From contig CALUYB010000001.1 in the NCBI GenBank assembly GCA_944324905.1, forward strand, positions 186,001-250,000: 64,000 bases of DNA. Direction: 5' to 3'. Within the stretch, counting starts at the first letter, position 1, and each line of letters starts with the position of its first letter. Below are positions 42,186 to 51,582 of the stretch, piece by piece. The DNA comes from Candidatus Gastranaerophilales bacterium (lineage in GTDB: Bacteria; Cyanobacteriota; Vampirovibrionia; Gastranaerophilales; Gastranaerophilaceae). The notes beneath the pieces were generated by a model. That model searched no databases. It was not told where the DNA came from and worked only from the letters and a program-made list of their open reading frames with translations. The translations under genes were made by a program, and so were the position numbers.

Positions 42186-42969
42186 TTTTTTTGAAATTAC
42201 ATCACTAAACAATGAAACAGTTAAAAATGTTGTAAAATTACAACAAAAAAAATATAGAAAAGAGTGCGGTTTAATTTTTCTAGAAGGCGAAAAATCGCTC
42301 ACAGGCGCGCTTGAGGCAAAAGTTAAACTAAAGAGCATTTTTTATCTTGATGAGAAAAATATTTCAGCTTTTAAAAATTTAGATGGTGTTGATTTTTATA
42401 AAGTCAATGAAAAAGTCATGGATAAAATTGCAACTGTAAAATCTGCCTCAAGCATTGCAGCAGTTGCGCTTGAGCCAAAGTATTCTTTAGATGATACCCT
42501 AAAATGCGACAAGCTGGTATTGCTTGATAATATAAAAGATGCAGGTAACTTGGGGACTATAATTCGCAGTGCATGCGCTTTTGGGGTGGATGGGATTTTA
42601 TTGCACGGTCAGTGTGTAGATGAATTTTCCTCAAAAGTTATACGCTCAAGCGCAGGGAATATTTTTAAAATTCCTATTGTCCACCTTGGTGAAGACATTT
42701 CGGCAATGCAAAAAATCAAAAAAACGCATAAAATAATATCAACAGTTGCACCTTTTGGCGAATTTGGCAAAAAGGCGCATGATTGCCAAAAAATTGACTA
42801 TCCTAAAAAGCATGTCCTCGCGCTTGGTTCTGAAGCAAACGGATTGTGTAAAGAAATTTTACAAATATCTGATTTATTTGTAACCTTAAAAATTGAAAAT
42901 AACGTCGAATCCCTTAATCTTGCTGTGTTTGCAGGAATTATTTTCTACATAATAAATTCTAAAAAATGA
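42172..42969 (+). CDS. TrmH/SpoU-family RNA 2'-O-methyltransferase
   Basis: The 265-residue protein has an N-terminal substrate-binding domain and a SPOUT catalytic domain. Motif 1 is NIKDAGNLGTIIRSA (about 121-135), motif 2 LALGSEANGL (about 215-224) and motif 3 ESLNLAVFAGI. RlmB- and TrmH-like enzymes methylate rRNA or tRNA riboses; which target applies cannot be told. The ATG at 42172 begins within the glycosyltransferase end. Confidence 0.92.
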   Translation: MSENNFFEITSLNNETVKNVVKLQQKKYRKECGLIFLEGEKSLTGALEAKVKLKSIFYLDEKNISAFKNLDGVDFYKVNEKVMDKIATVKSASSIAAVALEPKYSLDDTLKCDKLVLLDNIKDAGNLGTIIRSACAFGVDGILLHGQCVDEFSSKVIRSSAGNIFKIPIVHLGEDISAMQKIKKTHKIISTVAPFGEFGKKAHDCQKIDYPKKHVLALGSEANGLCKEILQISDLFVTLKIENNVESLNLAVFAGIIFYIINSKK

Positions 42970-43048
42970 ACAAAATTTTTATTGTCATGCTAAAAATTTT
43001 GTGATAGAATTGATACGTTGAGCACATTTGAAAAGGAGCTTTAGATAA

Positions 43049-43237
43049 ATGAAAATAGCACCCATAATCTTAAGTTACGGTAAGAATAATGCTATTTCTA
43101 CAAAAGGTCAGGGTGTTATACAAAATAAAGCTCGCCAGATTCATCACTATACTGGTAATCCTTGCCAAGATTTGGCTTATGCGAGCATGTTCGATAAAAA
43201 AATTGCTCGTGATTTAAAATTAATGGGATTGATTTAG
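43049..43237 (+). CDS. Small unknown protein upstream of gpsA
   Basis: This 62-residue basic protein has no family I recognise. It is supported by AAAGGAG 11 nt before the ATG, a TAGAAT -10 box upstream, and a stop 3 nt before gpsA with which it is surely cotranscribed. The N-terminus MKIAPIILSYGKN resembles the openings of other unknown proteins in the window. Confidence 0.65.
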   Translation: MKIAPIILSYGKNNAISTKGQGVIQNKARQIHHYTGNPCQDLAYASMFDKKIARDLKLMGLI

Positions 43238-43240
43238 TAA

Positions 43241-44248
43241 ATGAAACTCGCTGTTTTAGGTTTAGGATGTTGGGGTTTGGTTCTTACTAAGCTCTTGACG
43301 CCAAAGTTTGACGATGTTTGGGGTTGGTCAAGAAAACAAGACTTAACTGATGATTTGCTTTTGAATAAAAAATCAAAAGTACCTTTTGAAGTTGATTTAG
43401 ACAAAAGAGTTAACATTACTCACAATATGCAAGAGGCGATAGATGGCGCAGATATTATACTTTTGGTTGTTTCAACAAGTGCTATTCGCCCTGTTTGCGA
43501 ACAGTTGAAAGAGGCTGGCATTAAACCATCTCAAATACTTGTAAATACTTCAAAAGGGCTTGAGTTGCCTTCTTTAAAGCGTATGAGTGAAGTTATAAAA
43601 GAGGTTTTGCCCCTGCAAAAATTTGCAGTATTATCAGGTCCAACTCTTGCGCGTGAGGTTTTAGAGGGCAAGCCTACTGCGGCAAGCGTTGCCTCATATG
43701 AGCCTGAGGTGGCTTGTTTTGCGCAAGAGCATTTAAATGTCGATGGTAAATTCAGACTATACACAAATGACGATGTTATAGGTGTTGAGCTTGGCGGTAG
43801 TTTGAAAAACGTCATTGCTATTGCTGCAGGCTTTTTGTCTGAACTTGATATGGGTGATAACGCAACAGGCGCTATTTTAACGCGCGGTATGGCTGAAATT
43901 GTGCGTGTCGGTACTTCTCTTGGCGCTAAACCTTCTACTTTTTGGGGATTGTCCGGCATGGGCGATTTAATTGCAACTTGTTCTAGCCCATTGAGCAGAA
44001 ACCACACCGTTGGTCGCATGTTGGCTCAAGGTAAAAAAATTGACGATATTTTAGCACAATTAGGTTCAGTTGCAGAAGGTGTTAAAACTTCAAGGGCAAT
44101 TTGTGAACTTTCAGATAAGCTAAAAATAGAAACGCCTATTTCTCATGCAATTTATGAGGCTGTTTATTCAAAAGAAAATTCTAAAGAAATTTTTATGAAT
44201 CTTATGTCGCGCCAGCTTAAAGCGGAAGAAAATTTTATAAAACAGTAG
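43241..44248 (+). CDS. gpsA: Glycerol-3-phosphate dehydrogenase [NAD(P)+]
   Basis: The 335-residue protein has the N-terminal Rossmann motif LGLGCWG (residues 5-11; GxGxWG), the NTSKGLE segment near 106-112 and the catalytic region LGGSLKNVIAIAAG with Lys near 188, followed by ILTRGMAEIVR and LSGMGDLIATC. It reduces dihydroxyacetone phosphate to sn-glycerol 3-phosphate for phospholipids. It is the second gene after the small 62-residue protein. Confidence 0.96.
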   Translation: MKLAVLGLGCWGLVLTKLLTPKFDDVWGWSRKQDLTDDLLLNKKSKVPFEVDLDKRVNITHNMQEAIDGADIILLVVSTSAIRPVCEQLKEAGIKPSQILVNTSKGLELPSLKRMSEVIKEVLPLQKFAVLSGPTLAREVLEGKPTAASVASYEPEVACFAQEHLNVDGKFRLYTNDDVIGVELGGSLKNVIAIAAGFLSELDMGDNATGAILTRGMAEIVRVGTSLGAKPSTFWGLSGMGDLIATCSSPLSRNHTVGRMLAQGKKIDDILAQLGSVAEGVKTSRAICELSDKLKIETPISHAIYEAVYSKENSKEIFMNLMSRQLKAEENFIKQ

Positions 44249-44750
44249 TTCTGCTTTGTGCGTAAGCGTATTAGACCCTGAAATAAATTCAGGGTGACGG
44301 CTTGGTCGTTCAGGGTGACACTTAACCGTCATGCTGAATACAAAAATCGTCATGCTGAACTTGTTTCAGCATCTGAAAAGTAGCAACAGAAAATGTCCCT
44401 ATTTGGGCAGCATCTGAAAAGCCGACGCTCAAAAGTTTTATTAACGTGTATGTTTATAAGACCCTGAAACAAGTTCAAGGTGACGGCTTGGGCCGTTCAA
44501 GGTGACGGCTTGGGTCGTTCAGGGTGACGGGAGGAATAGACCCTGAAATAAATTCAGGGTGACACCCCATGTCATGCTGAACTCAAAAACTGTCATGCTG
44601 AATACAAAAATCGTCATGCTGAATTTATTTCAGCATCTATGCAATGGATATTAAAAATATAGGCTGTGTAAATTATTGAGACCCTGAAATAAATTCAGGG
44701 TGACGGGTTGGGTCGTTCAGGGTGACAGTTGGGCGCGCAGGCACAAACTT
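44249..44750. repeat. Dispersed palindromic repeat array between gpsA and dnaB
   Basis: About 500 nt without a gene consist of hairpin units, mostly inverted relative to those at 22 kb, with ACCCTGAAATAAATTCAGGGT and CATGCTGAA/TTCAGCAT palindromes and the AATGTCCCTA...GGGCAG segment. A 76-nt stretch (44631-44706) recurs identically at 47528-47603. No gene is supported. Confidence 0.85.
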
Positions 44751-46106
44751 TTACTCAATTAAATTCGGATTAACTTTATTTTTAAATTTAGTTGTTGCGC
44801 CTTGGAATATAAGCTCAAAATCCCCTGTTGGGCCGTTTCTTTGTTTTGCAACAATAATTTGAGCTTTATTTTTTAATTCAGGATTTTCCTTGTCGTAATA
44901 TTCTGCACGATAAATAAACATTACAACATCAGCGTCCTGCTCTATCGCGCCTGATTCACGAAGGTCAGAGAGCATTGGACGCTTGTCTGTTCTGTCTTCT
45001 ACTTTACGCGATAGCTGTGAAAGGGCAATAATTGGCACATCAAGCTCTCTTGCAATGGCTTTTAATCCCCTTGATATGGTTGAAATTTGTTGGTTACGAT
45101 CGTTTGAGCTTCTCTCCTCAATTAATTGCAAATAATCTATTAAAATAAGCCCTAATTCAGGATATTTCATTTTAAATCTTCTGCATTTAGCGCGAATGTT
45201 AGATATTGTAACACCTGCGGAATCGTCAATAAAAAGCGGCGCTTGGTGGAGTTCATTCATAACATTTGTTATTTTTTCCCACTCATTTGCCTGCAGCTCT
45301 CCTGTTCTTACTCTTTGCGCGTTTACCTCAGCCTCAGCACATACAACCCTGTGCGCCAACTGTAATTTAGACATTTCAAGGGAGAATATAAGCACAGGTA
45401 CATTTTGCCTAATTGCGACATTTTGTGCGATATTCAGCGCAAAAGCAGTTTTTCCCATAGACGGACGTGCTGCAAGAATAATAAAATCTGACTTTTGAAA
45501 GCCTGAGGTTAAATTATCCAAATCAACATAACCGCTTGCAACACCTGTATATGTACCTTTATTTGCACAACGATACTCGATTTTTTCAACAGTTTCCATT
45601 AAAAGATTTGTCAATTGCTCGATGTCTTGAGTGGTTTTTTGTTGAGCAATATCAAAAATCATTTTTTCCGCAACCTCAAGAGAATCCTGTGCTTGCGCGT
45701 TTTTGTATGTTTGCTCGATTATATTTGAACCTGCGTTTATGAGCTTTCTTTTTATTGAGTTTTCTTTAATAATATTTGCGTAATATTCAATGTTAGAGCT
45801 AAGTACAGTATCTGACATTAAATCGCTTAAATACTCTGCTCCACCAACGCTTTCAAGTTGGTTTTTCGCTTGAAAATAATCACTCACGCTAAGTGCATCA
45901 ACGGGCTTATTTTGATTGTATAAGCTTAACATAGCGTCAAAAATCAACCTGTTTGAGGGTGAGTAAAAATAATCAGCCTCAAGAATTTCAACAACTCTGT
46001 TCATGCTAATAGGATTTATAAGAATAGACCCTAAGACAGCTTTTTCTGCGTCTAAGTTATGCGGTGGAAGCCTTTTTGAACTTTGCTCTTTAACTTGTAA
46101 TGCCAT
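44751..46106 (-). CDS. dnaB: Replicative DNA helicase DnaB
   Basis: The 451-residue protein has the DnaB N-terminal collar domain (LPPHNLDAEKAVLGSIL) and a RecA-type motor with Walker A ARPSMGKT near residue 212-220, the IDYLQLI Walker B and the ISQLSRKVE(D)R segment. It is the hexameric fork helicase. No intein is present. The repeat array reaches its stop codon, leaving no clear terminator. Confidence 0.97.
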   Translation of the reverse strand: MALQVKEQSSKRLPPHNLDAEKAVLGSILINPISMNRVVEILEADYFYSPSNRLIFDAMLSLYNQNKPVDALSVSDYFQAKNQLESVGGAEYLSDLMSDTVLSSNIEYYANIIKENSIKRKLINAGSNIIEQTYKNAQAQDSLEVAEKMIFDIAQQKTTQDIEQLTNLLMETVEKIEYRCANKGTYTGVASGYVDLDNLTSGFQKSDFIILAARPSMGKTAFALNIAQNVAIRQNVPVLIFSLEMSKLQLAHRVVCAEAEVNAQRVRTGELQANEWEKITNVMNELHQAPLFIDDSAGVTISNIRAKCRRFKMKYPELGLILIDYLQLIEERSSNDRNQQISTISRGLKAIARELDVPIIALSQLSRKVEDRTDKRPMLSDLRESGAIEQDADVVMFIYRAEYYDKENPELKNKAQIIVAKQRNGPTGDFELIFQGATTKFKNKVNPNLIE

Positions 46107-46318
46107 TTATTCCATTCCTAAACTCTCTAGTTAATTTTATTACGCTAAAGCAATTTATTCAATATTTTTATACTTCAGTATAACAAAATTCTAACTTTAC
46201 TATAATTCAAACGACTCCTAAAACCTTGTATATTAACAATGTAGTCAATCACCAATTACTTTTTAGATTGAATTGCCAAACTAAAAAACCATCACATTCC
46301 CCAGTATTAGTTAGATTT

Positions 46319-46356
46319 AACGGCGAAAAAGGAATTAAGCCGTCAATTTGAAAGGA
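46319..46356 (+). promoter_or_regulatory. Hairpin and ribosome binding site in the flagellin leader
   Basis: ACGGC (46320-46324) and GCCGT (46339-46343) form a stem just before AAAGGAG (46351-46357). A TATAAT at 46201-46206 would give a leader of about 155 nt. I see no clear sigma28 box. Confidence 0.4.
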
Positions 46357-46366
46357 GTCCATCACT

Positions 46367-47230
46367 ATGGCTATTGTTGTAAACACAAACATTGACTCGC
46401 TAAGAGTCCAAAGGAACTTGAACTCTGCAAGTACAAACATGTCAAAAGCGGTTGAGCGCTTAACAACAGGTAGTAAGGTAAACCAAGCAGCGGATGATGC
46501 CGCAGGGTTTGTTATTGCAAAAGGTTTAGAAGCTCAGCAAAGAGGTTCTGTTGTTGCTCAAGACAACGCACAAACAGGTATCAACCTACTGCAAACTGCA
46601 GAAGGTAACTTTGATGTAATTCAAGAGCACTTATTGAGAATACGTGATCTTACATTGCAAGCTATGAACGGTGGTTACAGCTATGACGAAGTAAAAGCAA
46701 TGGAAGATGAGGTTTTGGAAAGAACAGCTGAGATTGACAGAATTTCAAACGGTGCTAAGTTTAACGAGTTTCAATTGTTCCCAACGGGCGGTGCAGATGA
46801 TTTAGTACTTCAGGTTGGTGCAAACTCAGATGAAGCTACAAATACAATCACTGTAACAGGAGTATTTACAGAAGCTACTGTATCTGTATTGACAGGCAGA
46901 GCCGGCAATCCGATAAGATTCACAGATGGTGTCAGTGACATTGTTGACCTAACTGAATTTAGAGATATTTTGGATGCAATTGATGTTGGTATCAAAGAAA
47001 TTTCAACAAGACGCGGAACAATTGGTGCTATAACAAACAGGCTTGAGTCAGCTGTTGAAGCACTTGATATCCAAAATGAAAACTTGCTTGCTGCAAAATC
47101 AAGAATCATGGACGCTGATATAGGTGAAGAATCATCAAACTTTACAAAGTATCAAATCTTACAACAAGCTTCAGCATCACTATTGGTGCAAGCTAACCAA
47201 TCACCATCGATTGCTTTATCTCTAATCTAG
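46367..47230 (+). CDS. Flagellin
   Basis: The 287-residue protein has both flagellin terminal domains: N-terminal VVNTNIDSLRVQRNLN, LTTGSKVNQAADDAAG and the C-terminal coiled coil with the ending SLLVQANQSPSIALSLI. Only about 70 residues form the central variable part, so it is a short, core-only flagellin. A strong AAAGGAG site precedes the ATG and a strong terminator follows, so it is a single-gene unit. No other flagellar genes are in the window. Confidence 0.95.
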   Translation: MAIVVNTNIDSLRVQRNLNSASTNMSKAVERLTTGSKVNQAADDAAGFVIAKGLEAQQRGSVVAQDNAQTGINLLQTAEGNFDVIQEHLLRIRDLTLQAMNGGYSYDEVKAMEDEVLERTAEIDRISNGAKFNEFQLFPTGGADDLVLQVGANSDEATNTITVTGVFTEATVSVLTGRAGNPIRFTDGVSDIVDLTEFRDILDAIDVGIKEISTRRGTIGAITNRLESAVEALDIQNENLLAAKSRIMDADIGEESSNFTKYQILQQASASLLVQANQSPSIALSLI

Positions 47231-47286
47231 GTTTACAACAAAAAAGCTAAGTAGATAAACAATCTAACTGGTGATGGCAATACAGT

Positions 47287-47312
47287 GGATCGGGAAACCG
47301 ATCCTTTTTTTT
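47287..47312 (+). terminator. Flagellin terminator
   Basis: A perfect 7-bp stem GGATCGG/CCGATCC with a GAAA loop is followed by eight T. Confidence 0.95.
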
Positions 47313-47460
47313 GCGAGCGCAGCTCGAAAGCTAGTGCGACTGCACTGCTTGAGAGCAAGCGAGCCTTGAGAATGTGAAGCCCGTGACGGCTGCGATGAGC
47401 AGGCGGACAGGGCGAACTGGACTACAGCGCAGCTCGTGGCGGTGTTTACACCAGCCGAGT
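47313..47460. other. GC-rich islet of unknown origin
   Basis: About 150 bp between the flagellin terminator and a repeat block are far more GC-rich than the window. GCGCAGCTCG occurs twice (near 47318 and 47430). No frame is supported on either strand. Confidence 0.5.
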
Positions 47461-47645
47461 TTTTTGTCATACCCAACATAAAAAACCGCCATACCCAACA
47501 TAAAAAACCGTCATGCTGAACTTGTTTCAGCATCTATGCAATGGATATTAAAAATATAGGCTGTGTAAATTATTGAGACCCTGAAATAAATTCAGGGTGA
47601 CGGATTGGGTCGTTCAGGGTGACGGATTGGGTCGTTCAGGGTGAC
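47461..47645. repeat. Dispersed palindromic repeat block upstream of radA
   Basis: It contains CATACCCAACATAAAAAACCG twice in tandem form, then the 76-nt segment (47528-47603) identical to 44631-44706, then two copies of a GGGTCGTTCAGGGTGAC-type unit. Confidence 0.8.
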
Positions 47646-47713
47646 AAAATGAACGATAATTTAAATTTGCAAAAGTCGTAAACAAATCTATTGAAGAATT
47701 AATTTCAGAAGAT

Positions 47714-47719
47714 TAAAAT
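47714..47719 (+). promoter_or_regulatory. -10 box of radA, predicted leaderless
   Basis: TAAAAT lies 6 nt before the ATG at 47726, and no Shine-Dalgarno sequence is present. Confidence 0.55.
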
Positions 47720-47725
47720 AGTTTT

Positions 47726-49129
47726 ATGGCAAAAGTAAAAACAAAATGGGTGTGTCAATCTTGCGGGTATGAGAGCTTTTCCTATCTTGGCAGATGTCCT
47801 GATTGCGGCAATTTTGCAACATTTTGCGAGGAGAGCGTACAAGATACCCCGCAATTAAAGTCAAATAGTGCGCCAAGCCTTGTTTTAAACTCTGAGCTTA
47901 AAGCACAAAAAATTAATGACATCAAAAATGACGAGAAAATCCGCCTTAAAACAAATATGCAAGAGCTGGATAGAGTTTTGGGCGGCGGTTTTGTGGCAGG
48001 TTCGCTTGTGCTTTTAGCGGGCGACCCCGGTATTGGTAAATCAACCCTTATTTTGCAGACTTGTAAAAATTTATGTTCAAAAAACCTGAATAAAAATCCT
48101 GTTTGCGCCCTGTACATTTGTGCGGAAGAATCGCCCGAGCAGGTTAAGCTGCGTGCATTGAGGCTTGGTGTGAACAGTGATTGCCTTTATGTTACAAATC
48201 AAAATTGCCTTGAGGAAGTTATTAAGCAAATTGATGAAATTAAGCCCGAGTTTTTGGTGGTTGACTCTATTCAGGCTGTTTTTTCCTCTCAAATTACATC
48301 TTCATCGGGTTCTGTTTCTCAAATCCGCGAATGTACAAATATTTTAATGCACATTGCAAAACAAAAAAATATAACAACGGTCATAATCGGTCATGTTACA
48401 AAAGAGGGAAACATAGCAGGCCCAAAGGTTTTGGAGCATATGGTTGATTGCGTTATAAATTTTGAAGGGGACAGATACAAAAGTTATCGAATTTTGCGCT
48501 CAATTAAAAATCGTTTCGGCACAACTTCTGAGGTTGGAGTTTTTAATATGGAAGATGACGGCTTGAGTGAGGTTTTAAATCCTTCAGAGTTATTTTTAAA
48601 TCCATCAGAGAGTGCAAACTGCGGCTGCAGCGTTATTGCAACGCTTGAAGGTACAAGAGTTTTATTACTTGAAATTCAATCGTTAACTGGTTCTACTCCA
48701 TACCCAAACCCGAGGCGCGTTGCAAGAGGGATTGAATACAACAGGTTGTTGCAAATTCTTGCGGTTCTTGAAAAAAGGGTTGGTCTTAACCTTTCAAAAC
48801 AGGATGTTTATATAAATGTAATCGGAGGCATTGATATTATTGAGCCTGCGGCTGATTTAGGCGTGGCACTTGCGGTTTTAAGTTGTGCGCGTGATATTGC
48901 GTTGAGGGAAAAAACGGTAATTATTGGCGAACTTGGCTTGTCGGGCGAAATTCGTGCGGTTGATAACCTTGAAAAACGTTTAAAAGAAGCACAGAAGCTT
49001 GGTTTTGAGTGTGCAATAGTTCCTTGTGTCAACAAAAATATTTCTCAAAAAATTGATAAACTTGATATCAAGGTAATTCAGGTGTCAAAGCTTACAGACG
49101 CTATAATTCAAGCTTTTAAGCAAAATTAA
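47726..49129 (+). CDS. radA: DNA repair protein RadA
   Basis: The 467-residue protein has an N-terminal four-Cys zinc finger (CQSCGYES ... CPDCGNF), Walker A GDPGIGKST near residue 97-105, the RadA motif KNRFG near 255 and a C-terminal Lon-protease-like domain. It is a RecA-related helicase that extends recombination intermediates. Its TAA overlaps the stop of the convergent lyase gene by 4 nt. Confidence 0.97.
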   Translation: MAKVKTKWVCQSCGYESFSYLGRCPDCGNFATFCEESVQDTPQLKSNSAPSLVLNSELKAQKINDIKNDEKIRLKTNMQELDRVLGGGFVAGSLVLLAGDPGIGKSTLILQTCKNLCSKNLNKNPVCALYICAEESPEQVKLRALRLGVNSDCLYVTNQNCLEEVIKQIDEIKPEFLVVDSIQAVFSSQITSSSGSVSQIRECTNILMHIAKQKNITTVIIGHVTKEGNIAGPKVLEHMVDCVINFEGDRYKSYRILRSIKNRFGTTSEVGVFNMEDDGLSEVLNPSELFLNPSESANCGCSVIATLEGTRVLLLEIQSLTGSTPYPNPRRVARGIEYNRLLQILAVLEKRVGLNLSKQDVYINVIGGIDIIEPAADLGVALAVLSCARDIALREKTVIIGELGLSGEIRAVDNLEKRLKEAQKLGFECAIVPCVNKNISQKIDKLDIKVIQVSKLTDAIIQAFKQN

Positions 49130-50379
49130 ATTTCGTTTAATTCTTCAAGAATACCTTTTAGTGCAATTTTAACGTGCGCATAGTTTAAGCCGCCCTGCAT
49201 ATAAACAGCATAAGGCGGACGCACAGGGCCGTCTGCCGACAATTCAAGAGTTGAACCTTCTATAAAACTTCCGCCTGCCATAATGAGCTTGTCCTCGTAC
49301 CCCGGAACTCCGTCAGGAATAGGAGTCAGGTAGCTTTCAACCGGAGAATATTTTTGTAATGCTCTGCAAAATGCCGCTTGAGCTTCGGGGTTTTCAAATT
49401 TTATTGTTTGAATTAAATCTGTTCTATCTTCTCTTGAGCGTGGATGTGTTTTAAAACCTATTGTTTCAAAGACTTTTGCAGCAAGCCTTGCGCCTTTGTG
49501 TGCCTCAGATACTACTGATGGCGCCATAAAAAAGCCTTGCAGCATAACACGTGTCTGATTGAACATTGCGCCGCCCTGTGTACCTATCCCCGGTGCAGTT
49601 AAGCGATTTGCACACATTTCAACTAAATCTGCTCTGCCTGCAATATAGCCGCCCGCTTCAACTATTCCACCGCCGGGGTTTTTAATTAAACTGCCTGCAA
49701 TGATGTCTGCGCCTGCTTCAAGCGGTTCTCTATCTTCTACAAATTCACCGTAGCAATTATCTACAAAGCAGATTGTATTAGGGTTTTTTTCTTTAATTGT
49801 TAATACAATTTGTTCTATTTCATTTATTGAAATAGAGTGTCTTAGGCTGTAGCCACGTGAGCGTTGAATTAGTGCCATTTTTGTATTGGGCGTTATTCTT
49901 CTTGAAATTGCGCCAAAGTCGACAAGAGTATCATCAATCAGGGGTACTTCAATGTAGTCAACCCCATGACCCTTGAGCGAACATTGCGGATATTCACCTT
50001 CTCTTGAGTGTCCGATTATCTCATCCAGTGTATCGTAGGGCTTTCCTGCAACAGACATAAGGGTATCTTGATATCTTAAAATACCAAAAAGCACGCAAGC
50101 TAAAGTGTGTGTTCCTGATACAAAGTGCGGTCTTACAATCGCCTTTTCAGCCTTGAAAACATCCGCAAAGACGTTATCAAGGGCTTCTCTACCCATATCA
50201 TCGTGTCCGTAGCCCGTAACGGTGTAGAAATGTTCTTCGCCGATTTTATTTTTTTGAAAAGCACGCAAAACTTTTTCCTGATTAAAATCGCGAATTTTAT
50301 CTATTTTCTCAAAATATTTTGTTACTTCCTTTTGCGCTTCTTCTATAATTTGTTCAGGTGGCAGTTTGAGTTTTTTCAT
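49126..50379 (-). CDS. PLP-dependent lyase of the methionine gamma-lyase/aluminium-resistance family
   Basis: The 417-residue protein has a fold-type I PLP enzyme layout with the Lys in SLIKNPGGGI near residue 237 and GTQGG near 270. The start VTGYGHDDMGREALD is typical of the family (PF06838, YnbB-like). Substrates are not established for most members; C-S lyase activity is possible. It follows the flavodiiron gene by 1 nt, as third gene after rubredoxin. Confidence 0.88.
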   Translation of the reverse strand: MKKLKLPPEQIIEEAQKEVTKYFEKIDKIRDFNQEKVLRAFQKNKIGEEHFYTVTGYGHDDMGREALDNVFADVFKAEKAIVRPHFVSGTHTLACVLFGILRYQDTLMSVAGKPYDTLDEIIGHSREGEYPQCSLKGHGVDYIEVPLIDDTLVDFGAISRRITPNTKMALIQRSRGYSLRHSISINEIEQIVLTIKEKNPNTICFVDNCYGEFVEDREPLEAGADIIAGSLIKNPGGGIVEAGGYIAGRADLVEMCANRLTAPGIGTQGGAMFNQTRVMLQGFFMAPSVVSEAHKGARLAAKVFETIGFKTHPRSREDRTDLIQTIKFENPEAQAAFCRALQKYSPVESYLTPIPDGVPGYEDKLIMAGGSFIEGSTLELSADGPVRPPYAVYMQGGLNYAHVKIALKGILEELNEI

Positions 50380-50380
50380 C

Positions 50381-51562
50381 TTATTTTGCGCCTATTTCTT
50401 TGTGTTTTTGTGCTATAGTGTGCGCTAAAGCGTCAATGCGCTCCATATCTTCCTGTTTTGCCCTGCCTTTAACAGTTATATAGTCAAGTTTTTCAGCTTG
50501 CAGAAGATTTGTGTTTTCTTCAATTTTGCCCACTAAATTGCCGCCCCAGCCGTAAGAGCCAAGAATCGACATAAATTTTACATTTGGTCTTAGCGCATTT
50601 GTTAAATAAACTCCAAAAAATGCGTAGGGATGAGGCATTGCAAGAACCATAGACGCCCCAAAGACAACTGTTGCAGCGTCAACCAATTCAACCGCTAAGT
50701 CGCCGATATCATCGGATATTAAATCAAACTTGTGTGCTTCAACACCTTCTTCTTTGAGTTTTTCAGCAAGTCTATCCACCATACGTTCAGTGTTTTGATA
50801 CATTGAAACATAAGGTATAACAACTTTGTTTTTTGGCGTGTCTGCTGTCCACTCATAATATGCATTTAGTATAAAATCAGGGTTTTTGTATACTCCGCCA
50901 TGAGAAGGGCAAATCATTGATGGGTTAATTTGTTTTATTTTATCAAGGTATTTTTTGCAATGAGGTCTAAAAGGCATCATAATTTCAGCGTAGTATCTTT
51001 TTGCGCTTAGCAAATACTCTTGAGTTTCCTGTGCGTAAAATTGCCCTTGATTATACGTAATGTGTGCGCCTAAAAAGTCGCAAGTAAACAAAATGTTATC
51101 TTCAACAAGGTGTGTAAACATAGTATCGGGCCAATGCACCCAAGGGGCAAGATGAAATCTTAGAGTTTTATTACCAAGGGAAATTTCATCACCGTCATTA
51201 ATAACTTGAAACTTATTTTCAGGAATGGCGTACTGGTCAATTAACAAGTCCATACATTTTTTATTTGTAACAACTTTAGCGTTAGGGTTCATTTGAAGAA
51301 CTTTAACAAGAGCTTCCGAGTGGTCGCCTTCGGCGTGATTTGCGATTATATAATCTATAAATTCGCCTTTACCGTTTAAGTTTTCAATAAATTCTTTTAT
51401 TGTTTTAGAGTAAGATGTATCAATTAAAGCGCGTTTTTCGTCACCTTCTATGTAGTATGAATTGTAAGTTGTTCCATGTGGCAAGGGGATTAATTGGTCA
51501 AAAATTTTTCTTCCAAAATCTTCCACACCACAGTAATATACGCCATCCTTAATAAGTTTCAT
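50381..51562 (-). CDS. A-type flavodiiron protein (FprA family)
   Basis: The 393-residue protein has a metallo-beta-lactamase-like domain with the diiron motif HAEGDH (about residues 75-80) and further His/Asp ligands, then a flavodoxin domain (VSMYQNTERMVDRLAE near 247). These enzymes reduce O2 to water or NO to N2O using electrons from rubredoxin, whose gene is directly upstream. This fits an anaerobe with oxygen defence. Confidence 0.94.
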   Translation of the reverse strand: MKLIKDGVYYCGVEDFGRKIFDQLIPLPHGTTYNSYYIEGDEKRALIDTSYSKTIKEFIENLNGKGEFIDYIIANHAEGDHSEALVKVLQMNPNAKVVTNKKCMDLLIDQYAIPENKFQVINDGDEISLGNKTLRFHLAPWVHWPDTMFTHLVEDNILFTCDFLGAHITYNQGQFYAQETQEYLLSAKRYYAEIMMPFRPHCKKYLDKIKQINPSMICPSHGGVYKNPDFILNAYYEWTADTPKNKVVIPYVSMYQNTERMVDRLAEKLKEEGVEAHKFDLISDDIGDLAVELVDAATVVFGASMVLAMPHPYAFFGVYLTNALRPNVKFMSILGSYGWGGNLVGKIEENTNLLQAEKLDYITVKGRAKQEDMERIDALAHTIAQKHKEIGAK

Positions 51563-51582
51563 AATGTTTTTGTCCTTTTAAA

